Origin: Closterium sp. Naga37s-1
Lineage: Eukaryota > Streptophyta > Zygnematophyceae > Desmidiales > Closteriaceae
Length of the DNA: 64,000 nt
Direction: 5' to 3'
Assembly (NCBI GenBank): GCA_947471745.1
Contig: CANJKZ010000544.1
Coordinates: 1-64,000, forward strand
In this document: positions 19,350 to 28,579 of the stretch, piece after piece
Layout of the letters: each line of letters opens with the position of its first letter
Position numbering within the stretch: position 1 is the stretch's first letter
Position numbers and translations under genes: made by a program
Notes under the pieces: model-generated
The model's database searches: none
Told to the model about the DNA's origin: nothing
Seen by the model: only the letters and a program-made list of their open reading frames with translations

Positions 19350-20399
19350 TGGCACCACAGCCTTGGTCACCCCTCCCTGCCACGCCTTCATGGCATGCAC
19401 TCCCGCCTCCTTGTTTCTGGTCTTCCCAGGTCTCTGACTCCCCTCCCGCCCTCGCCTGCCCCGCCCTGCCTTCCTTGCGTCGAGGGGCGGCAGCATGCCG
19501 CTCCTCACTCCTCCTCGTTTCCCCCAACGACTGCTCCCCCACAGACTCTCCACATGGACGTGTGGGGCCCAGCCCGCGTCAGTGGACAGGACAGCGAGTG
19601 CTGCTTCCTGCAGGTTGTTGACGACTACACGCGTTACACCACGGTCTTCCCCTTGCGCAGCAAGGGTGAGGTCCCTGATGTCTTGATCCCTTGGATCCGC
19701 GCAGTCCGTCTCCAGCTCCGCGAGTGGTTCTGCCAGGATCTTCTTGTCCTGCGTCTGCACTCTAACAGAGGTGGTGAGCTCTCCTCCAACCTCTTGCGGG
19801 ACTTTTGTCGTGAGGAGGGCATTCTCCAGTCGTTCAAGCTTCCAACCTCCCCGCAGAAAAATCGGGTTGCTGAGCGCCGCATTTTCTTAGTCATGGAGGT
19901 GGCTCGTACCTCCATGATCCATGCGGCTGCTCGCCATTTTCTGTTGCCGTTTGCGGTCCAGTACACTGCACATCAGCTCAACCTCTGGCCCCGTGTCTCC
20001 TTGCCAGAGACCTCGCCTACACTGCGTTGGACGGGGAAGGTTGGCGATGCGTCGGTGTTACGGGTCTGGGGCTCTCGTGCCTTTGTTCGCGATACTTCCG
20101 CAGACAAGCTCTCCTCCCGCGCTATTCCCAGTGTCTTCCTTGGCTTTCCCCCTGACGCGCCTGGCTGGCAGTTTCACCAACCCACCTCGCACCGTATCCT
20201 CAACTCTCAGGATGTCACGTTTGACGAGTCGGTTCCCTTTTACTGTCTCTTCCCCTACCGCACTGCCCCTCTCCCCCCCCCCCCCCCCGCCGCTCTTCCT
20301 CGCTCCAGGTCCCCCTCCAGTAGACCCCCTCCCCCCTCAGGGTCCTGCTCCCGCAGGTGTGTCTCAGGTAGACCCACTCCCCCTGGCTGTGCCTGTTGA
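19350..20399 (+). pseudogene. Copia B integrase with a lost catalytic Asp
   Basis: DDE integrase: LHMDVWGPARVSGQD (first D), then RLHSNRGGELSS where family members have HSDRGGEF (second catalytic D changed to N), then QKNRVAERRI (E kept; family QQNGIAERRI). Followed by the C-terminal GSRAFVRDTSADKLSSRAIP and FLGFPPDAPGWQF typical of this family. Confidence 0.9.
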
Positions 20400-21550
20400 G
20401 GTCGCTGTAGACTCAGGTGCTGCTAGAGGTGCTGCGCCTGGGGGTGATGTGTCTGGGGGTGCTGCGTCTGGGGGTGCTGAGCCTACGAGTGCGGAGCCTA
20501 GGGGTGCTGAGCCTGAGGGTGCGGATCCTGGGGGTGCTGAGTCTGAAGGTGCAGAGTCAGGGGGTGCTGAGCCTGAGGGTGCGGAGCCTGGGGGTACTGA
20601 GCCTGAGGGTGCGGAGCCTGGGGGTGCTGAGTCTGAGGGTTCGGAGTCTGGGGGTGCTGAGCCTAGGGGTACTACGTCTGCCGGAGGTCCTGCAGGTGCC
20701 TCGCCACGACTGTCTCACCGGCGGGAGCCTCTCTCACCGCAGCAGCTGCGCGAGTGGTTTGCTCAGCGCACACGCATTAGGAGTGGCGCTGTAGGAGCTG
20801 GAGGCTCTACCGCTGGAGGCACTGGAGCTGGAGGTGCTGGAGCTGGAGGTGCTGGTCCTAGAGGTGCTCGTACTAGTGGTACTGGAGCTGCCAGAGCTGG
20901 TGGTGTTGGAGGCACTGGAGCGGGAGACCCTGGCGCTGGAGGCGCTAGAGATGGAGACCCTAGAGCTGGAGGCACTGGCGCTCGTGGCGCTGGAGCTGGG
21001 GGCACTGGAGCTGGAGGTGCTGGAGATTCTAGTCCTGGAGGTGCTGGAGCTGCTGGTCCTGGAGGTGCTCGTACTAGGGGTACTGGAGTTGCCGGAGCTG
21101 GTGGTGTTGGAGGCGCTGGAGCTGGAGAACCTGGAGCTGGAGGCACTAGAGCTGGAGGAGCTGGAGCTGGAGGCGCTGGAGCTGGAGACCCTGGAGCTGG
21201 AGGCACTAGCGCTGGAGGCGCTGGAGCTGGAGGAGCTGGAGCTGGAGGCACTAGAGCTGGAGGTGCTGGAGCTGGAGGCGCTGGCGCTGGAGGCGCTGGT
21301 GCTGGAGGCGCTGGAGCTGGAGACCCTGGAGCTGGAGGTGCTGGCGCTGGGGGTGATGGAGCTGGCGGTCCTGGTGCTGGAGGCACTGTGCAGCGGCGCC
21401 CGTTTTTCGTTCCGCCGCAGCCGTCGTCTCTGCCGCCACCTGACTCGGTCCTTCGCCAGGTTCTTAGTCTCTCGTCTTCTACTGGCCTTACTCCTAGCTT
21501 ACTGTGTCCACCGCCTCACTAGTCGCAGCCACACTTACAGCCAGACTCCC
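20400..21550 (+). pseudogene. Copia B integrase-RT linker of GGAEPEG and GAGAGG repeats
   Basis: Open reading of first a seven-residue pattern (GGAEPEGAEPGG-like, 20440-20680), then a short normal stretch ([20 protein letters not shown]), then a glycine-alanine pattern ([20 protein letters not shown], 20790-21390). Such silk-like spacers occur at the same site in elements C, F and G with different repeat numbers. Confidence 0.88.
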
Positions 21551-21552
21551 TA

Positions 21553-23660
21553 ATGCCTGCTCTTTCTCCTTACGCTGAGCAGACAGACTCTCTTACAAAG
21601 CATCGTGAGCCTGAGTCTCGTCATGCCTCACCTGTTCGCACTGGTCGTCGTGTTCCTCGTCCGCGTCCTCCTCCTGTCCCCGGCACTCACATTATGGCAC
21701 TTCGTCCTTCCTCTGTTCCACTGCGAGTTCTCCTGCCGCCTCCTCCTGCGTCCTCTCTTCCTACCGTTCCTGACCCTAAGTTTGACTTAGCTCGTGCTGC
21801 CAGTCCTACAAACCCTCGTCTTCTAGCCACTGTTGTTACTGACCCTTCGTTTGAGTCCATTGCTACGCCTTCCCTAGTTGCTGAGCTTGTTGAATTTGCT
21901 GCCGCTTGTCGTCTCACCTACGCCGCTAGTCTTGTTGCTGAGTCAGAGTCTGACTGTCCTCCGTCCGTTGGTGGTGAGTGTGCTCTTGGCACGGACGTCC
22001 TTGAGGACAGGCATGAGGATTTTGAGTGTCTTGCAGCTGCTGTACCTCATCTCGTGGCCATGCTGCTTGCACCTGAGGGAGACCCGGATGCACCAGATAT
22101 CCCGACCCCGCGCTCTTACGCAGAGGCGATTACGGGTCCCTATTCCTCTTATTGGCCGACAGCCATGGACGCAGAGATGGCATCCTGGAAGTCCACAGGC
22201 ACCTACGTCGACGCAGTTCCCCTTTCTGGGGTGAACATAGTTGATGGTATGTGGATTTTCAAGGTGAAGCGGCCGCCGGGTTCTCCGCCTGTCTTCAAGG
22301 CTTGTTACGTTGCACGAGGCTTCAGTCAGCGATAGGGAGTTGACTTCTTCCAGACCTTCTCCCCTACCCCAAAGATGACCGCTCTTCGGGTTCTCCTGCA
22401 CGTCGCAGCTCAGCGTGACTACGAGCTGCACTCTCTTGAATTCAGCACAACTTTCTTGCAGGGCAACCTGCACGAGGAGATTTGGTTGCGCCGCCCACCT
22501 GGCTTCACTGGGTCGTTTCCTGCAGGTACCCATTGGAGCCTCCGGTGGCCAGTCTACGGTGTCCGCCAGGCGCCTTGCGAGTGGCACGACACACTGAGGA
22601 CGACACTTGCGGCTCTTGGGTTTGCTCCTTCTACTGCTGACCCGTCGCTGTTTCTACGCACCGACACCTCGCTGCCACCGTTCTACGTCCTCGTGTACGT
22701 CGACGACTTGGTCTTTGCCACTGCTGACACTGAGGCACTGGCCCTTGTGAAGTCCGAGCTGCAGAAGAGACACACTTGCACTGACCTGGGTGAGCTGCGC
22801 AGCTATCTTGGCTTGCAGATCACCCAGGACAAAGCACGGCGCACCATCACCCTGACTCAGTCACACATGGTGCACCAGGTCCTTCAGCGCTTTGGCTTCC
22901 GGTACTCCTCGCCACAGTCCACTCCTCTGCCTACCGGTCACTTGCTCTTAGCTCCATCTTTGGACGAGTCCGTAGAGCCGAGTGGCCCATATCCAGAGCT
23001 TGTGGGCTGCCTCATGTACCTGATGACCTGCACTCGACCTGACCTTGCCTACCCTCTTAGCATCCTAGCACGCTACGTTGCGCCCGGGAGACACCGACCA
23101 GAGGCCGCTAAGAGGGTGTTGCGCTACTTGTGTAGTACATCGGGCATGGGGCTCGTGCTTGGAGGACGAGGTCCAGTTGTCCTCACTGGACACGCAGACG
23201 CTTCTTGGGTTGACGACTTGGCTACGCAGCGGTCGTCACAGGGTTACACTTTCAGCCTTGGCTCCGACTCTGTTTCTTGGCGGTCTACCCGCTCGTCTTC
23301 TGTTCTCAGTTCTAGTTGTGAGGCTGAGATCTACGCAGGGGCCATGGCTGCACAGGAGTTACGTTGGCTCACCTACCTGCTGACTGACTCGGGAGAGCGG
23401 CCTCGTTCTTCTCCAGTTCTATACGTTGACAACAAGGCTATGATTGCCTTGTGTCAGGAGCACAGACTGGAGCACAGAACGAAGCACATCGCTCTGCGTT
23501 ACTTCCTTGCTTGAGAGTTGCAGCAGCGTGGTCAGCTTCGTCTTGCTTACGTGGCCACTCGGGCCAACACTACTGATATATTCACCAAGGCACTTCAGTG
23601 CGGTGATTATCAACGTTTCTGTACTGTTTTAGGCCTTGTGCCTACTTTGCCTCACTTGCT
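21553..23660 (+). pseudogene. Copia B reverse transcriptase and RNase H
   Basis: Linker tail and RT start (ALGTDVLEDRHEDFECLAAA, GMWIFKVKRPPGSPP) meet TAG at 22333. RT resumes with TALRVLLHVAAQRDYELHSL, YVDD intact (VYVDDLVFATAD), RNase H DASWVDD and SSCEAEIYAG, then TGA at 23512 followed by LQQRGQLRLAYVATRANTTD and the FTKAL end. Two nonsense changes in an otherwise intact frame. Confidence 0.9.
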
Positions 23661-23897
23661 CACTTCGTGACTTTGCTTGTACTGTGATCTATATATATAC
23701 CTGCATGCTTACACTTGCTAGGGTATGATAACTGTACTGTTTGTTCTCTTTTATATAACTCTGCATGTGAACTGGCCTTGTGGCCATTTGCTTGTGCTCT
23801 GAATGTGTGGTGACTTCGTGATCCACCCTAAGCTTGCTTTGCTTTTCTTGACTGGTCTTGTGACCACTTGTTCTCCCCCACTTTGCCTATGGGGGTG

Positions 23898-24028
23898 TGT
23901 CAAAATGTTATAATGCTTACATTGTGTAGGCTGTAGTGGGGTAGCCCATAAGGAGTACAACCTAATTAGGGTTAGTACCCGTACCAACTTTCTGTTCAAT
24001 GCATTCATTCTCGTTCAGTATTCTGACA
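23898..24028 (+). repeat. 3' LTR of copia B (131 bp)
   Basis: Five differences from the 5' LTR over 131 bases. Preceded by the purine-rich tract ATGGGGGTG. Confidence 0.95.
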
Positions 24029-24155
24029 CTCCATAGTGAGTACATCCTGCCAAGGGGCACCGAAAGGAGCTCCAGAACCCGCCACCCAACCCAGATGGCC
24101 CCCGTGGGACGTACCCACAAGCATGGTAAGGGGTTTTTGTCAAAACATGGATATA
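24029..24155 (-). pseudogene. EMB8: EMB8-like last exon, proximal part with the GGHLGW motif
   Basis: Minus-strand reading MLVGTSHGGHLGWVAGSG then APFGAPWQDVLTME up to the insertion. Plant EMB8 has TPxGGHLGWVAGxxAPxGAPW here; the His is the expected catalytic base. Just upstream, KNPLPCL is in another frame, so a one-base indel is likely near 24145. Confidence 0.85.
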
Positions 24156-24192
24156 CGGGGTAGATTAGCACGGAATTGGGAGTGGCGAACGA

Positions 24193-24564
24193 ATGGATGA
24201 CAATATTGTGTTAGCTTCATCCAAATGCTGCTATAGCACACCCAAGATACACCATAAGCATCAAATGTACAGCCACTGGAACTTTACAAAATATTACCGT
24301 CACTCACTTCGATGGTACGAAGTAACATGCGCCCTCATGCTAGTACAAGCAGCGAGAGAGGAAATTGAAATTAAACGCATTCACAAGAAGTCTCAGCACG
24401 ATACCTCAGTTTCAAGATACCTCAATCTCCGTATACGGTATGCCTTCAGCAGGTGCGATCGGGTCATCCAAGGCCTGGCAGAGGAGTTGGCCAGGACAAA
24501 ACAGTGGGAACATTGGGAACAAATACGGGCGAACACGGAGAAAGCAATGGGTTGTAAGGGATAA
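24193..24564 (+). CDS. Unrecognised 123-codon open frame inside an EMB8 intron
   Basis: Plus strand, opposite to EMB8. Charged, helix-like C-terminal half (VIQGLAEELARTKQWEHWEQ). I recognise no domain. It could be a decayed exon of something or chance; the sequence around it is AT-richer than the copia DNA and not repetitive. Confidence 0.2.
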   Translation: MDDNIVLASSKCCYSTPKIHHKHQMYSHWNFTKYYRHSLRWYEVTCALMLVQAAREEIEIKRIHKKSQHDTSVSRYLNLRIRYAFSRCDRVIQGLAEELARTKQWEHWEQIRANTEKAMGCKG

Positions 24565-24766
24565 TCATGAAGGAAACAAGAGGGCGACAATGAGTAAGCG
24601 AACTGAGGTGGTCACAAATGAAAAAAGGAATGATGAAGGAGTACGAGAGATGCTAGAATTTAAGAAACAAGATTGTCGCTTCTGATAGTGGTGGAGTGAT
24701 GAGGGGATGGGCACATCAGGATAAATTGTGTGGGACGATCACGGGAAGGCAAAACATCCAACGCAC

Positions 24767-24861
24767 CTGAACACACAGCAGTGGCACTCGCACGTGCTTG
24801 ATGACGTGGCAACTGCTGGCATCACGGTAATAGGCGTCCACTGAGGGATAGCCGAATGAGA
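24767..24861 (-). pseudogene. EMB8: EMB8-like exon: SVDAYYRD...IKHVRVPLLCVQ
   Basis: Acceptor CCCCTCAG, donor CAG|GTGCGT. Reads SFGYPSVDAYYRDASSCHVI then KHVRVPLLCVQ, matching EMB8 SVDEYYSNSSSS..IKHVRTPL. Intact. Confidence 0.88.
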
Positions 24862-24899
24862 CTGAGGGGGACGATGGGAGAGAGGAGACAGGGGAAGGC

Positions 24900-24975
24900 G
24901 AACACAACAGCTGCTGGGATCACGGTAATACGGCCTAGGCGTCCACCGAGGGGTACCTAAATGAGAATGGGAAGG
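24900..24975 (-). repeat. Echo of the head of the SVDAYYRD exon
   Basis: Minus strand CTCATTTAGGTACCCCTCGG TGGACGCC then TATTACCGTGATCCCAGCAG repeats the first 55-60 bases of the exon at 24861, about 105 bp upstream of it in gene direction, with an extra TAGGCCG insertion. Confidence 0.88.
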
Positions 24976-25257
24976 AAGGACGAGAGGAAAGGACAGGTGA
25001 GCTTGGGATGACTCTTGAGACGTTTCTAAAAGCGTTATGCCGGGAAGCCCTGGCCATGGGCTTCCACACAGAGCATGGAAAGGGACTGGGAGGGCGCTGG
25101 GGGGCGATGGGATGGGAGAGACGGGAAAGTGCACGGCCTTTGCTATTCCCACTGCTGTAATTCCCACAGCTGCGAGCCTCACAACTGTACACAAGGTGCC
25201 ACTCTCCTCCCTCCCCTATCCACCTCTTGTCAGCCCTGTCAACCCCAACCAACCCAC

Positions 25258-25355
25258 CTCGTGTGAGCCCGGCATCAAAGTCATGCACGGTCTTGGCTCT
25301 CGCAACGAGGTCAATGTCATACTCGCCCCCCAGCCCCTCAAACAGAAAAGCGTGG
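25258..25355 (-). pseudogene. EMB8: EMB8-like exon: FEGLGGEYDIDLVARAKTVH
   Basis: Acceptor CCCACCAG, donor GAG|GTGGGT. Reads HAFLFEGLGGEYDIDLVARA then KTVHDFDAGLTR, matching EMB8 FEDMGGEYNI..AKTVRDFDDGLTR. Intact in frame. Confidence 0.9.
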
Positions 25356-25439
25356 CTGGTGGGAAATGGGGGGGAGGGGGGTTGGGGGGGGTGTGGAGGT
25401 GGGGTGGGGAAGCGAGGGAATCTGAGGATGAGGGTCCAT

Positions 25440-25560
25440 CTTCGGGGCGCGTCGCCGGTCTTGGTTCTTGTAACGAGGTGAATGCCATACAAAGAGGTGT
25501 GGCTTTTGAGTCGACTCAGTCGATCCGTCGATGCCATACAGAGAGGTGGGCAACAAGGTG
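25440..25560 (-). repeat. Diverged echoes of the FEGLGGEYDI exon
   Basis: Minus strand GGCATTCACCTCGTTACAAG AACCAAGACCGG codes IHLVTRTKTGD, an altered copy of IDLVARAKTVHD. Next to it CTCTGTATGGCATCGACGGA repeats CTCTTTGTATGGCATTCACC. Confidence 0.7.
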
Positions 25561-25681
25561 GAGAAAAACCAAAAGAGGGAGACGAGCAGAGAGAGGAGCA
25601 GAGAGAGGAAGCAGTTGCTTTTACAACACCAGGGTACAAAATCATGAACACATACCAATATAAATACCCCTGAGCGTTGAC

Positions 25682-25797
25682 CCCAGGCATTGAGCATAAA
25701 AGTTGTTGAACCCAATGTGGCAGTTCCTATCAGCCAGCACGAGGTCGAAGGGGTTGCACAGTGATACGGCGCCGGCCAAAGGTACCTCCTCGCCCTC
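25682..25797 (-). pseudogene. EMB8: EMB8-like exon: AVSLCNPFDLVLADRN
   Basis: Acceptor GGCAG, donor CTGGG|GTCAAC. Reads EGEEVPLAGAVSLCNPFDLV then LADRNCHIGFNNFYAQCL, matching EMB8 GALSLCNPFDLVIADEDFRK GFNNVYDKALA. Confidence 0.92.
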
Positions 25798-25859
25798 CTG
25801 CCATGGTCAGTGGCGGGCGCAGAATGATCAGTGATGAGAAAGGTCTCAGGACAGCAGGT

Positions 25860-25945
25860 CTTAGACCTGCCACCCGCAGGGCAAATGGAAGTTCTTTTTG
25901 GGAAGCACCAGGTCAAATGGGCGGCACACCTGAAAAAGGTACCAC
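25860..25945 (-). repeat. Echo of the CNPFDLVLADRN exon
   Basis: Minus strand reads VCRPFDLVLPKKNFHLP, a diverged extra copy about 130 bp upstream of the exon. The exon core rather than only its edge has been duplicated. Confidence 0.85.
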
Positions 25946-25982
25946 AGCTGAGCAATATAGACCAGAAACCACCCGAGCGAGG

Positions 25983-26078
25983 TAGAAAAGCAATCACCTG
26001 AGCGAGGGGCAATCACCTGAGCGAGGGGCAATCACCTGAGCGAGGGGCAATCACCCGAGCGAGGGGCAATCACCCGAG
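25983..26078 (-). repeat. Five-copy 19-bp array of an EMB8 donor junction
   Basis: Minus-strand unit CCTCGCTCGGGTGATTGCC: exon tail coding LAR plus donor GTGATT. The copy nearest the exon is exact; the last three change CTCGG to CTCAG. It parallels the exon 9 donor array in the GPHR gene. Confidence 0.9.
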
Positions 26079-26206
26079 CGAGGTAGCGCACGAGGATGCT
26101 GGCCCCCATTTCACCAGCACACGGCATAGAGGCGGGAGAGCGGGTGCAGCGCTGCCACGTGGCGCACCACCTGCCGTAGATCCTCCGTGAACGATGCTGA
26201 GTAGAA
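26074..26206 (-). pseudogene. EMB8: EMB8-like exon with destroyed nucleophile elbow
   Basis: Reads FYSASFTEDLRQVVRHVAAL HPLSRLYAVCW then TGA (26113-26111), and in another frame GASILVRYLAR. EMB8 has LYAAGWSLGANILVNYLG: the GxSxG nucleophile has been lost by a short deletion. Confidence 0.92.
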
Positions 26207-26261
26207 CTGGAGGGCGGGGGAAGGGTGGAAAAGGGGGAGAAAAAGAGGGAGGGAGGACTTT

Positions 26262-26325
26262 AGAGACGGCTCAAAAGGGGCATCACCTGTCGTAGATCCT
26301 CGGTAAATGAGGTGGAGTAGAGTTA
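26262..26325 (-). repeat. Echo of the FYSASFTEDLRQV exon head
   Basis: Minus strand TCTACTCCACCTCATTTACC GAGGATCTACGACAGGTGAT, coding YSTSFTEDLRQV, lies about 110 bp upstream of the exon. Confidence 0.88.
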
Positions 26326-26599
26326 AGTAGGGGAGAGGGGGCGAGAGGAAGGGGTCAGAAGAGGGGGGGTAAGTGACCCGGCTATGGTTGACCCAAGGTG
26401 GGTACGAGTCAGGTCAGGTCGAACCAACCCCCGGTCAAAAGACCCCGAGGAAGGCGACGAGACCCGGGCTTAAAGGGCCGTGTCATCTGTGAACCGAGGG
26501 CGGTTCGGGTCGATTTGATGGTGGGTCGTGTTTTGAGTCATACTCAAAACACAGTCAATGACGATCGGACGATTTTGCGGGGATCAACGATTTTGCCTG

Positions 26600-27080
26600 T
26601 CGATCCGCGCAAAGCATGGGGTACCCACCAAGCATGGGATGTGCATGTAGCATGGGGTATCTGGGGCGAGGTGACATGGAGGTGGAGACTTGGCACGTGG
26701 CATGGGGCATGTAGCATGTGACATGAGCCATGGGTCATAGGGCATGTTTACCATGGGGCACGTGGCATGTGGCAGGTGGTGGCATGTAGCATGGGGCATG
26801 GGCAGACGTGTCATGTGTCATGTGGCATTGGATATACGACATCGGGCATGTAGCACGGGGAAAGTGGCATGTGGAATGTGGCATGGGGCATGGGGCATGG
26901 GGCATGGGGCATATGGCACGGGGCATGGGGCATGGGGCATGTGGCATGTGGCATGTGGCATGGGGCATGTGGCATGGGGCATGGGGCATGTGACATGTGG
27001 CATGGGGCATGGGGCATGTGACATGTGGCATGTGGCATAAGGCATGTGGCATGTGGCTCGTAGCCCGTGGCGTCATGGGG
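26600..27080. repeat. 10-bp GGCATGTGGCATG-type array
   Basis: About 45 imperfect units of GGGGCATGTGGCATGTGGCA. G-rich on the plus strand. It sits in an EMB8 intron; no gene. Confidence 0.93.
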
Positions 27081-27119
27081 TATGTGACTCATCATGGCAT
27101 CTAAACTCAGTAACTGTCA

Positions 27120-27435
27120 CCTGGGTGAGGTGACGGGGCTGTTTTTGCAGCCCCTAGAGCTGAACATAACCTGGGTTACCACATGAGTACCCTGGTGTCA
27201 TGAACCACATACCGCATGCCCTGGAGTTGAACATAACCTGGGTTACCACATGAGTACCCTGGTGTCATGAGCCACATACCGCATGCCCTGGAGTTGAACA
27301 TAACCTGGGTTACCACATGAGTACCCTGGTGTCATGAGCCACATATCGCATGCCCTGGAGTGGAACATAACCTGGGTTACCACATGAGTACCCTGGTGTC
27401 ATGAGCCACATATCGCATGCCCTGGAGTTGAAGAT
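27120..27435 (-). repeat. 65-bp tandem repeat and echo of the GCANSPVTSPQ exon
   Basis: 27121-27170 on the minus strand reads FSSRGCKNSPVTSPR with a good donor (CACCCAG|GTGACAG), a copy of the exon at 27610. 27170-27430 holds four copies of a 65-bp unit containing GTTGAACATAACCTGGGTTA and CACATGAGTACCCTGGTGTC. Confidence 0.85.
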
Positions 27436-27606
27436 AACCTTGAGACAACAGTGAGCTCTCTTTTCCTTGAAAATAACCTGGGTACCACCGTACCACATGA
27501 GTACCTTTGTATCAGCTGAGAATCACCTGAAGATCCCCTGACAGTAACCTGAGTTTCACCTGAGTTACCTGGGTAGCAGCTGAGAATGACCTGGGGATCA
27601 GTTGAG

Positions 27607-27735
27607 TATCATCTGCGGTGAGGTAACGGGGCTGTTGGCGCACCCCTTAGAGTTGAACACCACCGCGCCCCACCCCGCCCGCCTTGCGAGCACCAGCGTA
27701 CGTACGTATTGCCACTGCCCCCTGGGTGGGGGGTA
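27607..27735 (-). pseudogene. EMB8: EMB8-like exon: VVFNSKGCANSPVTSPQ
   Basis: Reads YVRTLVLARRAGWGAVVFNS then KGCANSPVTSPQ, matching plant EMB8 VVFNSRGCANSPVTTPQ. The expected donor after CCGCAG is missing (ATGATAC). An ACGTACGTACG expansion puts the upstream GGSGNTYVR in a different frame. Confidence 0.9.
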
Positions 27736-27739
27736 GCCC

Positions 27740-28240
27740 AGGCTGCACGGGTGGGGGGAATGCAAGGGTGGGGGGAATGCAAGGGTGGGGGGAATGCAAG
27801 GGTGGGGGGGATGCAAGGGTGGGGGGAATGCAAGGGTGGGGGGAATGCAAGGGTGGGGGGAATGCAAGGGCGAGGGGAATGCAAGGGTGGGGGGAATGCA
27901 AGGGTTGGGGGAATGCAAGGGTGGGGGGAATGCAAGGGTGGGGGGAATGCAAGGGTGGGGGGAATGCAAGGGTGGGGGGAATGCAAGGGTGGGGGGAATG
28001 CAAGGGTGAGGGGAATACAAGGGTGGGGGGAATGCAAGGGTGGGGGGAATGCAAGGGTGGGGGGAATGCAAGGGTAGGGGGGAACGCAATGGTGGGGGGG
28101 AACACAATGGTGGGGGGGAACGCAATGGTGGGGGGGAACGCAATGGTGGGGGGGAACGCAATGGTGGGGGGGAACGCAAGGGTGTGGGGGGGGACGCAAG
28201 GTGGGGAGGGAACGCAAGGGTGGGGGAAACGGTGGAGTGA
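27740..28240. repeat. G-rich 15-bp array GGGTGGGGGGAATGCAA
   Basis: Over 20 units of AAGGGTGGGGGGAATGC grading into AATGGTGGGGGGGAACGC. Strong G-run density on the plus strand (C-rich on EMB8 sense). No gene. Confidence 0.95.
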
Positions 28241-28329
28241 AGCAGGGAAAGAGGGAAAGGGGGTGGGCTGGACAGTAAACAACTTGGGAGAGATGGGATG
28301 AGAGGCGAAGCATTCATAACAGCACCAGC

Positions 28330-28375
28330 ATGAGCCGCACGTACGTATCGCCGCCACCTCCGCCACTTGTCAGGC
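28330..28375 (-). pseudogene. EMB8: EMB8-like exon head: GLTSGGGGGDTYVR
   Basis: Acceptor CACCAGCCAG, then GLTSGGGGGDTYVRLMLVLL and a stop. Plant EMB8 has LPGLTGGSDDSYIRHLL here. The continuation (LARRAGWG...) lies 600 bp on, beyond the G-rich array. Confidence 0.78.
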
Positions 28376-28404
28376 CTGGCTGGTGGGTGCGGTAAGGTCA
28401 CGTA

Positions 28405-28575
28405 AGACGAGACGAGACGGTACAAGACGGGACGAGACGGGACGGGATGGGATGGGATGGGATGGGACGGGACGGGACGGGACGGGATGGGATGGGATGG
28501 GATGGGATGGGATGGGACGGGACGGGATGGGATGGGATGGGATGGGATGGGATGAGTTGAGATGAGATGAGATGA
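28405..28575. repeat. Pentanucleotide GGGAT/GGGAC array
   Basis: About 30 units of GATGG or GACGG. It lies just upstream of the EMB8-like exon at 28375. Confidence 0.95.
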
Positions 28576-28579
28576 GATA

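Larger units (their letters stand above)
18224..24028 (+). mobile_element. Copia element B, complete with both LTRs and TSD CTCCA
   Basis: 5805 bp. Both LTRs are 131 bp (18224-18354, 23898-24028) with five differences (about 4 percent). Target duplication CTCCA at 18219-18223 and 24029-24033. Primer binding site TGGTTTCAGAGC at 18355 (initiator tRNA-Met). Order: leader repeat array, protease, integrase, long repeat-rich linker, RT, RNase H. Gag is almost wholly missing. Pol has stops near 19350, 22333-22335 and 23512-23514 and a frameshift near 20390, so it is defective. Confidence 0.96.
18033..28375 (-). pseudogene. EMB8: EMB8-like alpha/beta hydrolase (YheT family), decayed and split by copia B
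   Basis: Plant EMB8 proteins are alpha/beta-hydrolase esterases of the YheT family; the substrate is not well defined. Exons can be read in order on the minus strand: LTSGGGGGDTYVR (about 28375), VVFNSKGCANSPVTSPQ (about 27610-27730), FYSASFTEDLRQVVRHVAAL (26206-26074), AGAVSLCNPFDLVLADRN (25797-25682), FEGLGGEYDIDLVARAKTVH (25355-25258), SVDAYYRDASSC..KHVRVPL (24861-24767) and GGHLGWVAG..FGAPWQDVL (about 24155 to 18033). The nucleophile elbow in the third exon is destroyed by a frameshift and TGA. The catalytic-His GGHLGW segment survives but copia B sits 50 codons later. 5' exons are not seen. As with GPHR, exon edges are tandemly echoed. Confidence 0.88.

Noticed and set aside
20763-21439. 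Antisense Pro/Ala- and Gln/Leu-rich open frames opposite the copia linker (and at 54972-55739, 58671-59048)
   Set aside because: Shadow frames of the GAGAGG/GGAEPEG repeats; the sense frame is the element's polyprotein.
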